This document shows, piece after piece, positions 18,148 through 25,721 of a stretch of DNA of 64,000 nucleotides; position 1 is the stretch's first letter; each line of letters begins with the position of its first letter. Where the stretch lies: the NCBI GenBank assembly GCA_027019265.1, contig JALUWX010000119.1:62001-126000 (forward strand), written 5' to 3'. The position numbers and the translations under genes were made by a program. The notes under the pieces are model-generated. The model saw only the letters and a program-made list of their open reading frames with translations. It was not told the DNA's origin and searched no databases. Source of the stretch: Phycisphaerales bacterium (GTDB taxonomy: Bacteria > Planctomycetota > Phycisphaerae > Phycisphaerales > UBA1924).

Positions 18148-19146
18148 GTGACGCAGACGAACACGAGCACAGCAGCGCCGATCGACGACGGGCGCGAGCA
18201 CTTCGCGCGTCGGGAGATCACGGACGTGCTCTCGCGCTACGAGACGGGGACGATCACGAGTGTGCGCGAGATGATCGCGGGGTCGTCGATCGCTCCTAAG
18301 GCCGTCATCGAGAGCGAGCGCGGGAAGCTGCTGCTCAAGCGGCGCGCCCCGGGTCTGGAGCACGCGCCGTTGGTGGGGTTCGCGCACTCGGTCATCCTCG
18401 GGCTGCTCGCGCGTTCGATCTGTGTCCCACCGATCATCGGGACGAAGAGCGACAACAACTCGATGTGCCAGATCGCGGATCGGACGTACGAGCTGTTCGT
18501 GTTCATCGACGGAACCCCCTACGCGCGGACCGTAGCCCAGGCGTATTCCTCCGGGCAGCTCCTCGCGCAGATGCACAACGCGATGGACACGATCGAGACC
18601 GAGTTCGAGACCCCGCGCGAAGCGGATCCCGTCTCCCCGAATCGCGCAGACGGCGCGGGGCTCACCGATCGTGACGCGCAGGACACCAAGCGGATCCTCT
18701 CGTACGCGCTCGAAGCGCACCAAGCGAACGCGCGCCCCCAGGCGCTCGTGCACGGGGACTGGCACCCGGGGAACATGATCTTCGAGGGGGACGAGATCAT
18801 CGGTGCGTGCGATTTCGACAACACGCGCCTCGGGTCGCGCGATCGGGAGTTGGCGCAGGCGCTGGTCTATTTCTCGATGAAACGCGCGAGCGACACGGAC
18901 AACCCGGACGCGCCGCTGATGGATCTGCTCACGAGCGTGTGGCGCGGGTATCGGGATACGTCGAACTCCCCCACCAATCCTCGGCTTTGCGCATCCATGC
19001 TCCCGGCCGTCATCCTCGACGAGGCGCTCGCGGATACGGGGATCGATCACGAGTCCCGCGCGGCGCTCGTGCGGCTCGCGCTCCAAAAGGCGCGGGTGCT
19101 CGATGAGAAGATGGGCGAGATCGAGGGCACGCTCTCCCGAGCGTGA
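18148..19146 (+). CDS. Aminoglycoside phosphotransferase (APH)-fold kinase
   Basis: The 332-residue product carries the APH/choline-kinase catalytic loop LVHGDWHPGNMIF and the metal-binding CDFDNTRLG. KLLLKRRAP near residue 65 could supply the ATP-contacting lysine. Members of this fold phosphorylate small hydroxyl compounds such as choline, homoserine, fructosamine or antibiotics; the substrate here is not deducible and a resistance role is not implied. It starts with GTG three bases after the yicC stop, so it is probably co-transcribed. The stop lies one base from the stop of the convergent HD gene. Confidence 0.78.
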   Translation: MTQTNTSTAAPIDDGREHFARREITDVLSRYETGTITSVREMIAGSSIAPKAVIESERGKLLLKRRAPGLEHAPLVGFAHSVILGLLARSICVPPIIGTKSDNNSMCQIADRTYELFVFIDGTPYARTVAQAYSSGQLLAQMHNAMDTIETEFETPREADPVSPNRADGAGLTDRDAQDTKRILSYALEAHQANARPQALVHGDWHPGNMIFEGDEIIGACDFDNTRLGSRDRELAQALVYFSMKRASDTDNPDAPLMDLLTSVWRGYRDTSNSPTNPRLCASMLPAVILDEALADTGIDHESRAALVRLALQKARVLDEKMGEIEGTLSRA

Positions 19147-19147
19147 T

Positions 19148-19681
19148 TTACTCTTCGAGCTCGCGCTCCAGGTCCTTGATCACCAGATTCACGAGTTCGA
19201 TCGCACGCTGGAACTCCTCGCGCTTCTTGTCCTCGGGCTGGATGAGCTCGAGCGCGCGTTTGCAGCGTTCGAGCGCCTTCTTCCGGATCCCCGGACGGGG
19301 GATGTCGTTCGCGTTGTCGAAGACATCCGCGAGCTTCACGATCCGAGCCTGCCAAGGACCCGTCCGGAGGCGCTCGTCGTACTCGGGCTCGCGCTCGGGT
19401 TCGCGCAGGAACATGTTCTTGGTCATCGCGGCCGTCGCGTGCGCGACGTCGATCCCGAAGCGTTTCTCGAGATCATCGAAGTCCGTGCGTGTGTCCTCGA
19501 TCGTGTCGTGGAGCAGCGCGCAGCAGATCGCGACCTCGTCGTTGCACCCGTAGAGCCCCTGGAGGACCATCGCGACCCGGAACGGGTGCGCGATGTAGGG
19601 GGTCTTCTTGTCCTTGCGGAGCTGCCCGTCGTGCTGACGCGCGGCGTATGACGAGGCTTTGAGCCAGAGCGGTGTGTCCAT
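19148..19681 (-). CDS. Small HD-domain hydrolase of the SpoT/MESH1 type
   Basis: The 177-residue product is a lone HD hydrolase. It reads RQHDGQLRKDKKTPYIAHPFRVA, then CCALLHDTIEDT, then IVKLADVFDNANDI, matching the metal-binding His, HD and KLAD...N motifs of the ppGpp hydrolase domain of RelA/SpoT and of the 179-residue MESH1 enzymes. No synthetase or TGS/ACT domains are present. It may hydrolyse (p)ppGpp or another nucleotide pyrophosphate; MESH1 homologues can also act on NADPH. Substrate is inferred from family resemblance only. Confidence 0.8.
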   Translation of the reverse strand: MDTPLWLKASSYAARQHDGQLRKDKKTPYIAHPFRVAMVLQGLYGCNDEVAICCALLHDTIEDTRTDFDDLEKRFGIDVAHATAAMTKNMFLREPEREPEYDERLRTGPWQARIVKLADVFDNANDIPRPGIRKKALERCKRALELIQPEDKKREEFQRAIELVNLVIKDLERELEE

Positions 19682-19738
19682 ACTTCGCTCCCCTTCTCTC
19701 TCACGATTGAGCTGCCCGGGATCGACCCGGAAAGCCCA

Positions 19739-22501
19739 TCATACGCGCTCGGTGTTGAGCTTCGCTTTGCTGGGCGATGCGCCGTGCTCGTCGAAGATGA
19801 GGAGCTCGTTCATCGCGTCCTCCTTGAGCCAGGATCTGGGGATCGCGAGCTCGAGCGCGGGGGGAACGGATTTGCCCGTCTGGGTGGATCCGAAGTAGCG
19901 CCCCAGAGCCCGTCCGTTCACGTAGACCATGCCTTTGGAGAGCCCGCTCGTGTCGAGCGAGATCGCGAGATCCTGCGCCGGGACCTCGAACGTCGTGCGC
20001 CACCAGGTCGGAGCGCCGACCTTGGTGATCCGAGCGCTGGTGACAAGGTCGAAGTCCGCGTCGCTCGGGGGCTCCCACTTCGCGAAGGACCACTCGCCCT
20101 TGTCGGTGAGGGGTTCCGCTTCCTCCGTGAAGATAATCTCCTTGGTCAGGGTCTCAAGGATCGAGGACACCCGTTCGTCGGCGAGATCCGCGCTGAGCGC
20201 GTCCACGTGGAACGCGAGCTCGAGCACGTTGTTTCCGCGTTTGGTCGCTTCATCGTCGAGCTCGACGACGCGCCTCCGGTTCGCGCCCAGGAGCATAATG
20301 GGTTCGTCGTTGAGCACGACCACGATGCGCGCATCGACGGGGGGGATCTCGAGGAAGATCGACGACTTCTTGAGATGCTTGAACGACCACTGGAGTCGGC
20401 TGTGGTGGGTCGTGTCCCCTTCACGGACCCCGAAGACGGGGGTCTTGAACCCGAGGACATCGATCGGATCACAGGTTACGACGGAGCTGCGCCCGACCTT
20501 GAAGGATGTCTCGTGGAGCAGGTGTCCGTAGAGCCCCTTCTTCTCGTTCATCACCGAACCGGAGGAGACGCGCCCCATGTTGTCCACGAGCGCGGTCACG
20601 GTGTGATCGCCCTTCTTGAGCTGGACGGGGAGGACACGCTCAGCGCCGGGTCCGGACCCGAGGATCCCGACGGGCTCGCCATCGACGAAGAGCTGCGCAC
20701 GATCCGCGGACTGGGGCGCATGGATCTTCGCTTTGTGGTTCGATCCTGATTTGATCGTCGCTTGATACCACCCGTACCCGTAGGGGGTCCCGAGCTCCGA
20801 CAGATCCGCCGGGCCGGGGATGACGGCGTAGCGCGGGCTCGACCCGTCCACATACGCATCGGTGTGCGCGACTTCCCAGTCCCCGAGCTTGAGCTTGGGG
20901 AGGCGCGATCCGGGGTCCCGATCGCTGGGTTTGGGGGTCATGCTTTTGACTTTGGCATCGGGGTGAACGACGGCCGTCGTCTTCGTGTGGCGCGAAGGAA
21001 GGGGCTCTCCCTCGGCATCGACACTCGAAGCGCCGACATAGACCTTGTCTCCGACGAGGAAGGTTTCGTCGGCCGTCTCGTCGCTGACCACGGTCACACA
21101 GATCCCCTCGTGCATCATGCTGACGGGTTTGCGCCCCTTGGGGACTTCCACGACGAGGGGGGACGCGTTGATCGAGACTTCGCCGATCGATCCGGGCGCG
21201 CCGAACACGACCAGGTGCTGGTCGTTCGAGGTCAACGCGCAGAGCGAGGTGTAGTCGAGCGTGTGCTTGGGGGAGAGGGTGACATCCATCAGGAACCAGT
21301 GGATGCGCTGCTTCCCGAGCTGGACGGGGAGGGACGAACCGTCGCTGAGGAGAAGGTTCATGGACCCGGGCTTGGCTTTGGGGGGGGAGAACACGAAGAG
21401 CACGGAGCCCTGGGATCCGCCGAGCTGGTTGACGATGTGACCCTGGATCATGGATTCATCGACGGCCGGATCGATCACCACGGGGGGTTGCGCGGGCTCA
21501 GCATTCGCGAAGACCCGTGAGAACGAGGACGTAAAGCTCAGGAGACGACGGACGGGTCCCATCGCTTCCGAAGCGCGTCCGTGCTCATCGACGAGCGACG
21601 CGAGATTGTGGGTGGGCGCGAACGTCGAGGGTTCTTCGATCCCGGACTGTCCACCCCAGAACCCGAACGAGGTCCCCGTGCAGAAGTTCGCGAGGTTGAA
21701 CTGACCCCCGGCGCTGAGGATCTCCCCGAGCTGGCGCTGGAGCTCGAGCCCGTCGATGGAATCGGGCGCGTCCTGGCCGAGGATCGGCGCGCGGAGCGGG
21801 CCGTAGTCGATGACGATCGTGGGCTGACCCGGACGGACGGTGCGGAGCTGGCGCATGGTGGCGAACATGTCGCCTTCACCCGACCACCCGTCGATCTCGC
21901 CCTCGACCCCTTGCCAGAGGTTGTTGGAGTTGATGCGCGGGACCGTGAACCCGGCTTCGCGCATGTACCGCGCGAGTTCGCCCAGATACTTGGGCGCGGT
22001 CTCGGGGTCGTCGCAGTCCCACTGAGACTCGTTCTGGATCATGATGAGGGACCCGCCGGACTTCGACGAGGCCTGGAGGTTCTTGACCTGCTTCGCGAGC
22101 GCGTTGAAGTATCGACCCACGGCTTCGAGGAAGGGCTGGTTCGCCGTCCGGAGTTCGAGCTCGGGGAGATTCAGAAGCCAGGACGGGAGCCCACCCAGAT
22201 CCCACCCAGCGCCGACGAACGGGCCGGGACGGAGGATGGCGTGGAGCCCGAACTCTTCGCAGAGCCGGAGGAAGTGCGCCACATCGTTGTTGTCGTTGAA
22301 GTCGAACGACCCGGGGCGCGGCTCGATCAGGTTCCAGAAGAGCGGGGTCTCGATCGTGTTCAGACCCGCGAGCTTGGCTTGGTGGATCCGATGGCGCCAC
22401 TGCTCGCGCGGGACGCGCTGCATGTGGATCGAGCCGGAGACAATCCAGATCCGGCGGCCGTCGATGGAGAGGGTTCGTGAATCAAAGCTGACCGATGGCA
22501 T
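19739..22501 (-). CDS. GH35-like glycoside hydrolase (beta-galactosidase family) with altered active site
   Basis: The 920-residue product opens with the GH35 pattern: FDSRTLSIDGRRIWIVSGSIHMQRVPREQW, GLNTIETPLFWNLIEPRPGSFDF and LRPGPFVGAGWDLGGLPSWLL. Near the C-terminus, KGMVYVNGRALGRYFGSTQTG is the jelly-roll signature of the family. The acid/base region reads IQNESQW, keeping Asn157-Glu158 but losing the usual EYG. Where the nucleophile Glu is expected (QP...SE.Y.GW), the sequence is QPTIVIDYGPL, with Asp232. No signal peptide is visible, so it would be cytoplasmic unless exported unconventionally. It may hydrolyse beta-galactosides with changed specificity or may be inactive. Confidence 0.8.
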   Translation of the reverse strand: MPSVSFDSRTLSIDGRRIWIVSGSIHMQRVPREQWRHRIHQAKLAGLNTIETPLFWNLIEPRPGSFDFNDNNDVAHFLRLCEEFGLHAILRPGPFVGAGWDLGGLPSWLLNLPELELRTANQPFLEAVGRYFNALAKQVKNLQASSKSGGSLIMIQNESQWDCDDPETAPKYLGELARYMREAGFTVPRINSNNLWQGVEGEIDGWSGEGDMFATMRQLRTVRPGQPTIVIDYGPLRAPILGQDAPDSIDGLELQRQLGEILSAGGQFNLANFCTGTSFGFWGGQSGIEEPSTFAPTHNLASLVDEHGRASEAMGPVRRLLSFTSSFSRVFANAEPAQPPVVIDPAVDESMIQGHIVNQLGGSQGSVLFVFSPPKAKPGSMNLLLSDGSSLPVQLGKQRIHWFLMDVTLSPKHTLDYTSLCALTSNDQHLVVFGAPGSIGEVSINASPLVVEVPKGRKPVSMMHEGICVTVVSDETADETFLVGDKVYVGASSVDAEGEPLPSRHTKTTAVVHPDAKVKSMTPKPSDRDPGSRLPKLKLGDWEVAHTDAYVDGSSPRYAVIPGPADLSELGTPYGYGWYQATIKSGSNHKAKIHAPQSADRAQLFVDGEPVGILGSGPGAERVLPVQLKKGDHTVTALVDNMGRVSSGSVMNEKKGLYGHLLHETSFKVGRSSVVTCDPIDVLGFKTPVFGVREGDTTHHSRLQWSFKHLKKSSIFLEIPPVDARIVVVLNDEPIMLLGANRRRVVELDDEATKRGNNVLELAFHVDALSADLADERVSSILETLTKEIIFTEEAEPLTDKGEWSFAKWEPPSDADFDLVTSARITKVGAPTWWRTTFEVPAQDLAISLDTSGLSKGMVYVNGRALGRYFGSTQTGKSVPPALELAIPRSWLKEDAMNELLIFDEHGASPSKAKLNTERV

Positions 22502-22530
22502 GCGGTTGTCGCTCCGATCGAGATGTGCAA

Positions 22531-22747
22531 ATGCTTGCGTGTGCGTGTGTTGTCGTCGTGACGCGCCCGAGCGCCCCGTCGCCGCCTGGTGGATCGAATT
22601 CCCTAGGGGGGGATCGAGATTCCACCAATTCGTGCGGACCTAGACCGTAGGCGGGATCCTTCAAAAGGCAATTCGAGCCCCACCAACCATGACCCGAACC
22701 CGAGAATGCGGGTTGACGACCTCGGCCGCAACAACACACGCAAGCAT
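22531..22747. repeat. Interrupted inverted repeat, arms 22531-22553 and 22731-22747
   Basis: The left arm ATGCTTGCGTGTGCGTGTGTTGT and the right arm ACAACACACGCAAGCAT are reverse complements, except that the left arm holds one extra copy of a 6-base GTGCGT-type unit. The arms are about 180 bases apart. No target-site duplication or transposase fragment was seen, so a mobile origin is unproven. Confidence 0.55.
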
Positions 22748-22813
22748 ATGTCAATTCGAGATTTAGAAGACGCAGGGTCGATTTTGAGCGATGATCCCTG
22801 CGCGCCAACAAAC

Positions 22814-22827
22814 CGCTCAATGGAGCG
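22814..22827 (-). terminator. Possible weak terminator hairpin after the GNAT gene
   Basis: CGCTC-AATG-GAGCG forms a 5-bp stem. Read on the minus strand it is followed by GTTTGTT. It lies about 60 bases beyond the GNAT stop. The stem is short and the T-tract weak, so confidence is low. An alternative partner, TTGAGCG at 22784-22790, can pair with CGCTCAA at 22814-22820 and would compete with it. Confidence 0.3.
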
Positions 22828-22885
22828 CGGAAATCTGAAAGAATTTTGGGATTCGTCGATCCGACGGAGACGTCAAGTTTGGTCT

Positions 22886-23500
22886 TTAGTCGGATCGGCG
22901 ATAGATGAACTCGTGGTGGCGGATCAGGGCACCGTTGATATCGAAGAGATCGGTCCGCCCTGTCGGGATGAACCCGAGCCGGGTGGCCACCGTGTGGGAC
23001 GCGACATTGTCCATACAGATATGCGCCCGGATCGTATGGAGACCCAATCCCACGGGGACATCCGCGCATCCGTAGTCGATCATGGCACGGATCGCGTGGG
23101 TCCCGAGACCCTGACCCTGGAGTCGTTCATCGAACCATGCGATCACTTCCGCGCTCCATTCGAGGCCCCGATCGATCTTGATCAGGTTCACGACCCCGAC
23201 GAACTCGTCGTCGTGGGTGAAGACACCCCGGCGTTGCGCGGAGCCCTGGTGGTCCCCGATCGCGCCCATATCGACCAAACGATCGAAGTAATCGAACTCG
23301 TCCTCGTTGAGCTGTTCGAGTGGGATCCATCTCCGGAGCGATTCGCGCGATCGGCGGAGCGCATCGATGAACACCCCCTGGTCCGATCGGACCAACGGGC
23401 GCATGTAGATCCGATCCGTGCTGGGCTCGCGCATCGGCACGACTTCGCGCCTCTGGGCGCGATCGAGCTCGGTTCGGGTTCTGCGGCTGATGATGCTCAT
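22886..23500 (-). CDS. GNAT N-acetyltransferase (RimJ/RimL-like)
   Basis: The 204-residue product has the GNAT layout: a strand-helix start (RIYMRPLVRSDQGVFIDALRRSRESLRRWIPL), FVGVVNLIKIDRGLEWSAEVIAWFDERLQGQGLGTHAIRAMIDYG with the acetyl-CoA-binding Q/RxxGxG/A-type loop QGQGLG, then THTIRAHICMDNVASHTVATRLGF, which is the usual N..S...A.KLGF motif of the RimJ/RimL subgroup. It probably acetylates a protein N-terminus or a small amine; the target is unknown. An internal ATG at 23434 is an alternative start closer to the conserved core. Confidence 0.85.
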   Translation of the reverse strand: MSIISRRTRTELDRAQRREVVPMREPSTDRIYMRPLVRSDQGVFIDALRRSRESLRRWIPLEQLNEDEFDYFDRLVDMGAIGDHQGSAQRRGVFTHDDEFVGVVNLIKIDRGLEWSAEVIAWFDERLQGQGLGTHAIRAMIDYGCADVPVGLGLHTIRAHICMDNVASHTVATRLGFIPTGRTDLFDINGALIRHHEFIYRRSD

Positions 23501-23653
23501 ACAGGTCCAATATCACTGGATCTGCGCATCATCGGACGTTGAGCCCTGGCGCTTGAGTGCTCGGATTGATTTCTCGGATGTTGGGATGAACGTCCGTGGG
23601 ACGTTATCGCCCGATCCAACAGCGGAATCAGTATCCGGGACTTTCGACTCGGA

Positions 23654-25495
23654 TCACTCCACCGTCACGGACTTCGCGAGGTTCCGGGGTTTGTCCACAT
23701 CGTGCCCGCGCATGAGGGCGGCGTGGTACGACAGGAGTTGGAGCGGGACCACGGTCACCATCGGGCTCAGGCACTCCTCGACCTCGGGGACGTAGAGCAC
23801 GTCCTCGGCGAGGGTCGCGATCTGCTCGTCGCCCTCGGTCGCGACGGCGATCACGTGACCCCCGCGCGCCTTGACCTCTTCGATGTTGCTCAGGACCTTG
23901 TCGTACTGGTTGCCCTTGTTCGCGATGAAGACGACGGGCATCCCTTCGTCGATGAGCGCGATCGGGCCGTGCTTCATCTCGGCGGCGGGCATCCCCTCGG
24001 CGTGGATGTAGGAGATTTCCTTGAGCTTGAGCGCTCCTTCCATCGCTGTCGGGTAGTTGTACCCGCGCCCGAGGAAGAGCCAGTTGTCCCGGTTGACGTA
24101 CTTCTCCGTGACCTTCCGGATGTGGTCGTTCGTCTCGAGGACCCGCTCGATCATGTCGGGGACACGTTCGAGCTCGCGCATGAGTCGTGCGCTCGCTTCG
24201 GGGGACATCATGCGCCGACGCGCCATGAACAGGGAGATCATGGTGAGCACCGCGACCTGACCCGTGAAGGCCTTGGTCGAAGCGACCCCGATCTCGGGAC
24301 CCACACGGAGATACACCCCAGCATCGGTTTCCCGGGTGATCGTGGATCCGACGACGTTGATGACCCCGAGGGACAGCGCGCCCCGGTCCTTGGCTTCTTC
24401 GAGCGCGGCGAGGGTGTCGGCCGTCTCCCCGGACTGGGACACGGCGACGACCACCGAGCGGTCCTCGATGAGCGGGTTCCGGTAGCGGAACTCGCTCGCG
24501 TATTCGCACTCGGCGGGGATTTTGGCGAGGTCTTCGAGGAGGTACTCCCCGATCATCGATGCGTGGAGGGCCGTCCCCTGGGCCGTCAGGATGACGCGCC
24601 GGGATTTGACGAGTTCCTTCGCATACGCATTGAGCCCCCCGAGCACGACCTTGCCCTCGTTCTTGTCGAGTCGGCCCTTGAAACAGCGGCGGAGCGCGTC
24701 GGGCTGCTCGTAGATCTCCTTGAGCATGTAGTGCTCGAAGGACCCGAGCTCGATCTGGTCCAGGTCCATCTCGAGCTGGGAGATCTTGGGGGAGAGTTCG
24801 ACATCATCGACGGTGCTCGTCCGGAACCCGTCCCGGGTGATGCGCACGACGGAGTAGTCGTCCAGGGTCATCGCTTGGGTGGTGTGCGCGATGATCGCGC
24901 TCGCATCCGAAGCGATGATGTACTCACCCGACCCGATCCCGACGAGCAGGGGGGAGCCCTTGCGCGCACAGACCATGACGTCGGGTTCCTTCTCGCAGAT
25001 GACGGCGATCGCGTAGGCGCCGCGCACCTCGCGGAGCGCGGACTGGACGGCTTTCTCCAGATCGACCCCGTTCTCCGGATCATAGAGGTGGGAGATGAGC
25101 ATCCCGAGGACCTCGGTGTCCGTCTCGGACTCGAAGGTGTGCCCCTTCTCTTCGAGGAGACGGCGGATGGAGGCGTAGTTCTCGATGATCCCGTTGTGGA
25201 TCAGCGCGATCCCGTGGTCCCGATCCCGGTGGGGGTGCGCGTTGAGCTTGGTGACACCGCCGTGGGTGGCCCAGCGGGTGTGCGCGATCCCGATGGAGCC
25301 GTGGATTCCCCCCAGGGATTCGAGTTCGTCTTCGAGGTTCGCGACCCGTCCGACGGCTTTGGCGATCTGGAGCCCGTTCCCGTTGATGGCGGCGACCCCG
25401 GCGGAGTCGTAGCCCCGGTACTCGAGTCGTTTGAGCCCTTCGACGAGGAGGGGCTGGGCTTGTTTGTTGCCGATATACGCGACGATCCCGCACAT
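23654..25495 (-). CDS. glmS: Glutamine--fructose-6-phosphate aminotransferase
   Basis: GlmS makes glucosamine 6-phosphate from fructose 6-phosphate and glutamine, the entry to amino sugars for the cell wall and surface polysaccharide. The 613-residue protein starts MCGIVAYIG with the catalytic Cys2 of the glutaminase domain, followed by LKRLEYRGYDSAG and HTRWATHGGV. The isomerase half shows two SIS modules (VVAVSQSGETADT; LFLGRGYNYPTAMEGALKLKEISYIHAEG) and ends in the canonical AKSVTVE. Length is normal. AGGAG nine bases upstream supports the ATG. The leader carries a strong hairpin (separate entry). Confidence 0.98.
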   Translation of the reverse strand: MCGIVAYIGNKQAQPLLVEGLKRLEYRGYDSAGVAAINGNGLQIAKAVGRVANLEDELESLGGIHGSIGIAHTRWATHGGVTKLNAHPHRDRDHGIALIHNGIIENYASIRRLLEEKGHTFESETDTEVLGMLISHLYDPENGVDLEKAVQSALREVRGAYAIAVICEKEPDVMVCARKGSPLLVGIGSGEYIIASDASAIIAHTTQAMTLDDYSVVRITRDGFRTSTVDDVELSPKISQLEMDLDQIELGSFEHYMLKEIYEQPDALRRCFKGRLDKNEGKVVLGGLNAYAKELVKSRRVILTAQGTALHASMIGEYLLEDLAKIPAECEYASEFRYRNPLIEDRSVVVAVSQSGETADTLAALEEAKDRGALSLGVINVVGSTITRETDAGVYLRVGPEIGVASTKAFTGQVAVLTMISLFMARRRMMSPEASARLMRELERVPDMIERVLETNDHIRKVTEKYVNRDNWLFLGRGYNYPTAMEGALKLKEISYIHAEGMPAAEMKHGPIALIDEGMPVVFIANKGNQYDKVLSNIEEVKARGGHVIAVATEGDEQIATLAEDVLYVPEVEECLSPMVTVVPLQLLSYHAALMRGHDVDKPRNLAKSVTVE

Positions 25496-25518
25496 GCTCT
25501 GGAACTCCTGGGCGTGTT

Positions 25519-25548
25519 CGCGGCGATGAAAGGGAGGGGATCGCCGCG
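25519..25548 (-). promoter_or_regulatory. Hairpin in the glmS 5' leader
   Basis: CGCGGCGAT and ATCGCCGCG form a perfect 9-bp stem around a 12-base loop. In the glmS mRNA sense the loop reads CCCCTCCCTTTC, whose CTCC could pair with the GGAG of the glmS ribosome-binding site some ten bases downstream. It could also pair with free anti-SD-like targets. It does not resemble the known glmS ribozyme. A regulatory role is inferred. Confidence 0.45.
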
Positions 25549-25653
25549 CGTTGTGGATTCTACGAAGTCGGCTCGTCGGTGTTCGCTGCTCAGAAAGATT
25601 GATACGAGCGCGTCAGAGGGCCCGAATTCGCGCCGTGCGACTCGGATCAGGGC

Positions 25654-25659
25654 TACACT
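25654..25659 (+). promoter_or_regulatory. Possible -10 element (TACACT) for carB
   Basis: GGCTACACT lies 62 bases upstream of the carB ATG and matches the GGCTACACT upstream of the polysaccharide locus exactly. The -35 region is not recognisable. Confidence 0.3.
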
Positions 25660-25721
25660 CGTCCAGTTTATCCGGACCCGATCCAGATCCACCCCACTCC
25701 CCCCTCGCGAGACGCTTTCCC

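Larger units (their letters stand above)
22502..22885. other. 384-base gene-free region with inverted repeats
   Basis: This is the longest gap in the window. It lies between the GH35 start and the GNAT stop, both on the minus strand, and is more AT-rich than its surroundings (for example AAATCTGAAAGAATTTTGGG). It contains a 17-base inverted repeat whose left arm carries a 6-base insertion, and two mutually exclusive short stems near 22784-22827. It should hold the promoter for the GH35 gene and a terminator for the GNAT gene. The track ORFs crossing it have no recognisable features. Confidence 0.5.

Noticed and set aside
18148-19146. Antibiotic-resistance aminoglycoside phosphotransferase
   Set aside because: Only the general APH-fold motifs are present; the gene sits in a housekeeping run, so a resistance label is unsupported.
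22531-22747. Insertion sequence or CRISPR array
   Set aside because: There is only one pair of inverted arms, with no transposase remnant, no target duplication and no regularly spaced repeats.
22706-23542. 278-aa plus-strand ORF covering the gap and the GNAT gene
   Set aside because: It is antisense to the GNAT gene, which has clear acetyl-CoA-binding motifs on the other strand.
25496-25660. glmS ribozyme
   Set aside because: The leader lacks the conserved core and the double-pseudoknot elements of the glmS ribozyme; only a simple hairpin is present.
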